NCBI RefSeq assembly: GCF_042477335.2
Contig: NC_091247.1
Span: 1,944,501-2,008,500, forward strand
Reading direction: 5' to 3'
DNA length: 64,000 bases
DNA from: Ovis canadensis
Taxonomy: Eukaryota > Chordata > Mammalia > Artiodactyla > Bovidae
Below, piece after piece: positions 63,929 through 64,000 of the stretch (positions are counted from its first letter, which is position 1; each line of letters begins with the position of its first letter). Under the pieces are notes generated by a model. The model worked only from the letters and a program-made list of their open reading frames with translations, did no database searches and was not told where the DNA came from. Position numbers and translations under genes: made by a program.

Positions 63929-64000
63929 CGGCTGGCGGTCCTGCTGAAGTGCTCATGATAGCAGCTCCCGTGCTGGGCTCCGCGCGCGCCAGGCTGGGCG

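Noticed and set aside
13040-64000. Search for neighbouring genes (such as WDR5 or the U6atac snRNA gene known to lie on this side of RXRA in other mammals)
   Set aside because: I saw no WD-repeat coding exon or U6atac-like sequence in the window; they would be expected farther to the right.

Overview
This window is nuclear DNA of a ruminant mammal, most likely a bovid (cattle, sheep or goat cannot be told apart here). The evidence is the set of ruminant-specific repeats: BovB (RTE-type) LINE fragments, tRNA-derived Bov-tA SINEs, a dimeric Bov-A2 SINE and CHR-type SINE pieces, lying among older MIR, L2 and L1 remnants in a very GC-rich, CpG-island-containing background. There are no prokaryotic genes and no rRNA, tRNA or CRISPR loci. 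Almost all long open frames are by-products of high GC content or of stop-free tandem repeats.

The one host gene I can recognise is RXRA (retinoid X receptor alpha), transcribed right to left. Its first coding exon ends at 13012. It reads MDTKHFLPL plus the first base of a split codon, followed by a consensus GTGAGT donor, and it sits inside a dense CpG island (about 12.5-13.9 kb). Bases 13011 down to 1 are therefore the 5' part of RXRA intron 1. I see no second exon, so the intron runs off the left edge. Bases from about 13.2 kb to 64 kb are the RXRA promoter and 5' intergenic flank, with no recognisable protein-coding gene.

Layout: (1) 1-13.0 kb, RXRA intron 1, GC-rich, with only MIR remnants and a few AT-richer islands that look like regulatory elements. 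(2) 12.5-13.9 kb, CpG island, 5'UTR with a (GCG)8 run, and a promoter with a short GC-rich tandem repeat. (3) 13.9-26 kb, unique flank with several candidate conserved non-coding elements (17.1, 19.1, 22.9 kb), one Bov-tA with intact target-site duplications, and a C/G-rich minisatellite (23.8-24.4 kb). (4) 26.6-28.2 kb, an old L1. (5) 31.6-44.8 kb, a retrotransposon cluster including a BovB interrupted by a second, inverted BovB and by a Bov-A2, then a younger BovB with about 360 uninterrupted reverse-transcriptase codons. (6) 45.5-46.4 kb, a CA-rich array with a higher-order period of about 70 bp. (7) 47-64 kb, mostly unique GC-rich DNA with L2, MIR, BovB and Bov-tA pieces, a few AT-rich candidate elements and a nuclear-receptor-type half-site cluster at the right edge.

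I found no previously undescribed gene system. The points most worth checking are cis-regulatory (promoter tandem repeat, AT-rich candidate elements, CTCF-like motifs) and structural (nested and inverted BovB, two higher-order tandem arrays). Repeat family names come from pattern recognition without a database search, so boundaries are approximate (about 10-30 bp) except where target-site duplications are given.
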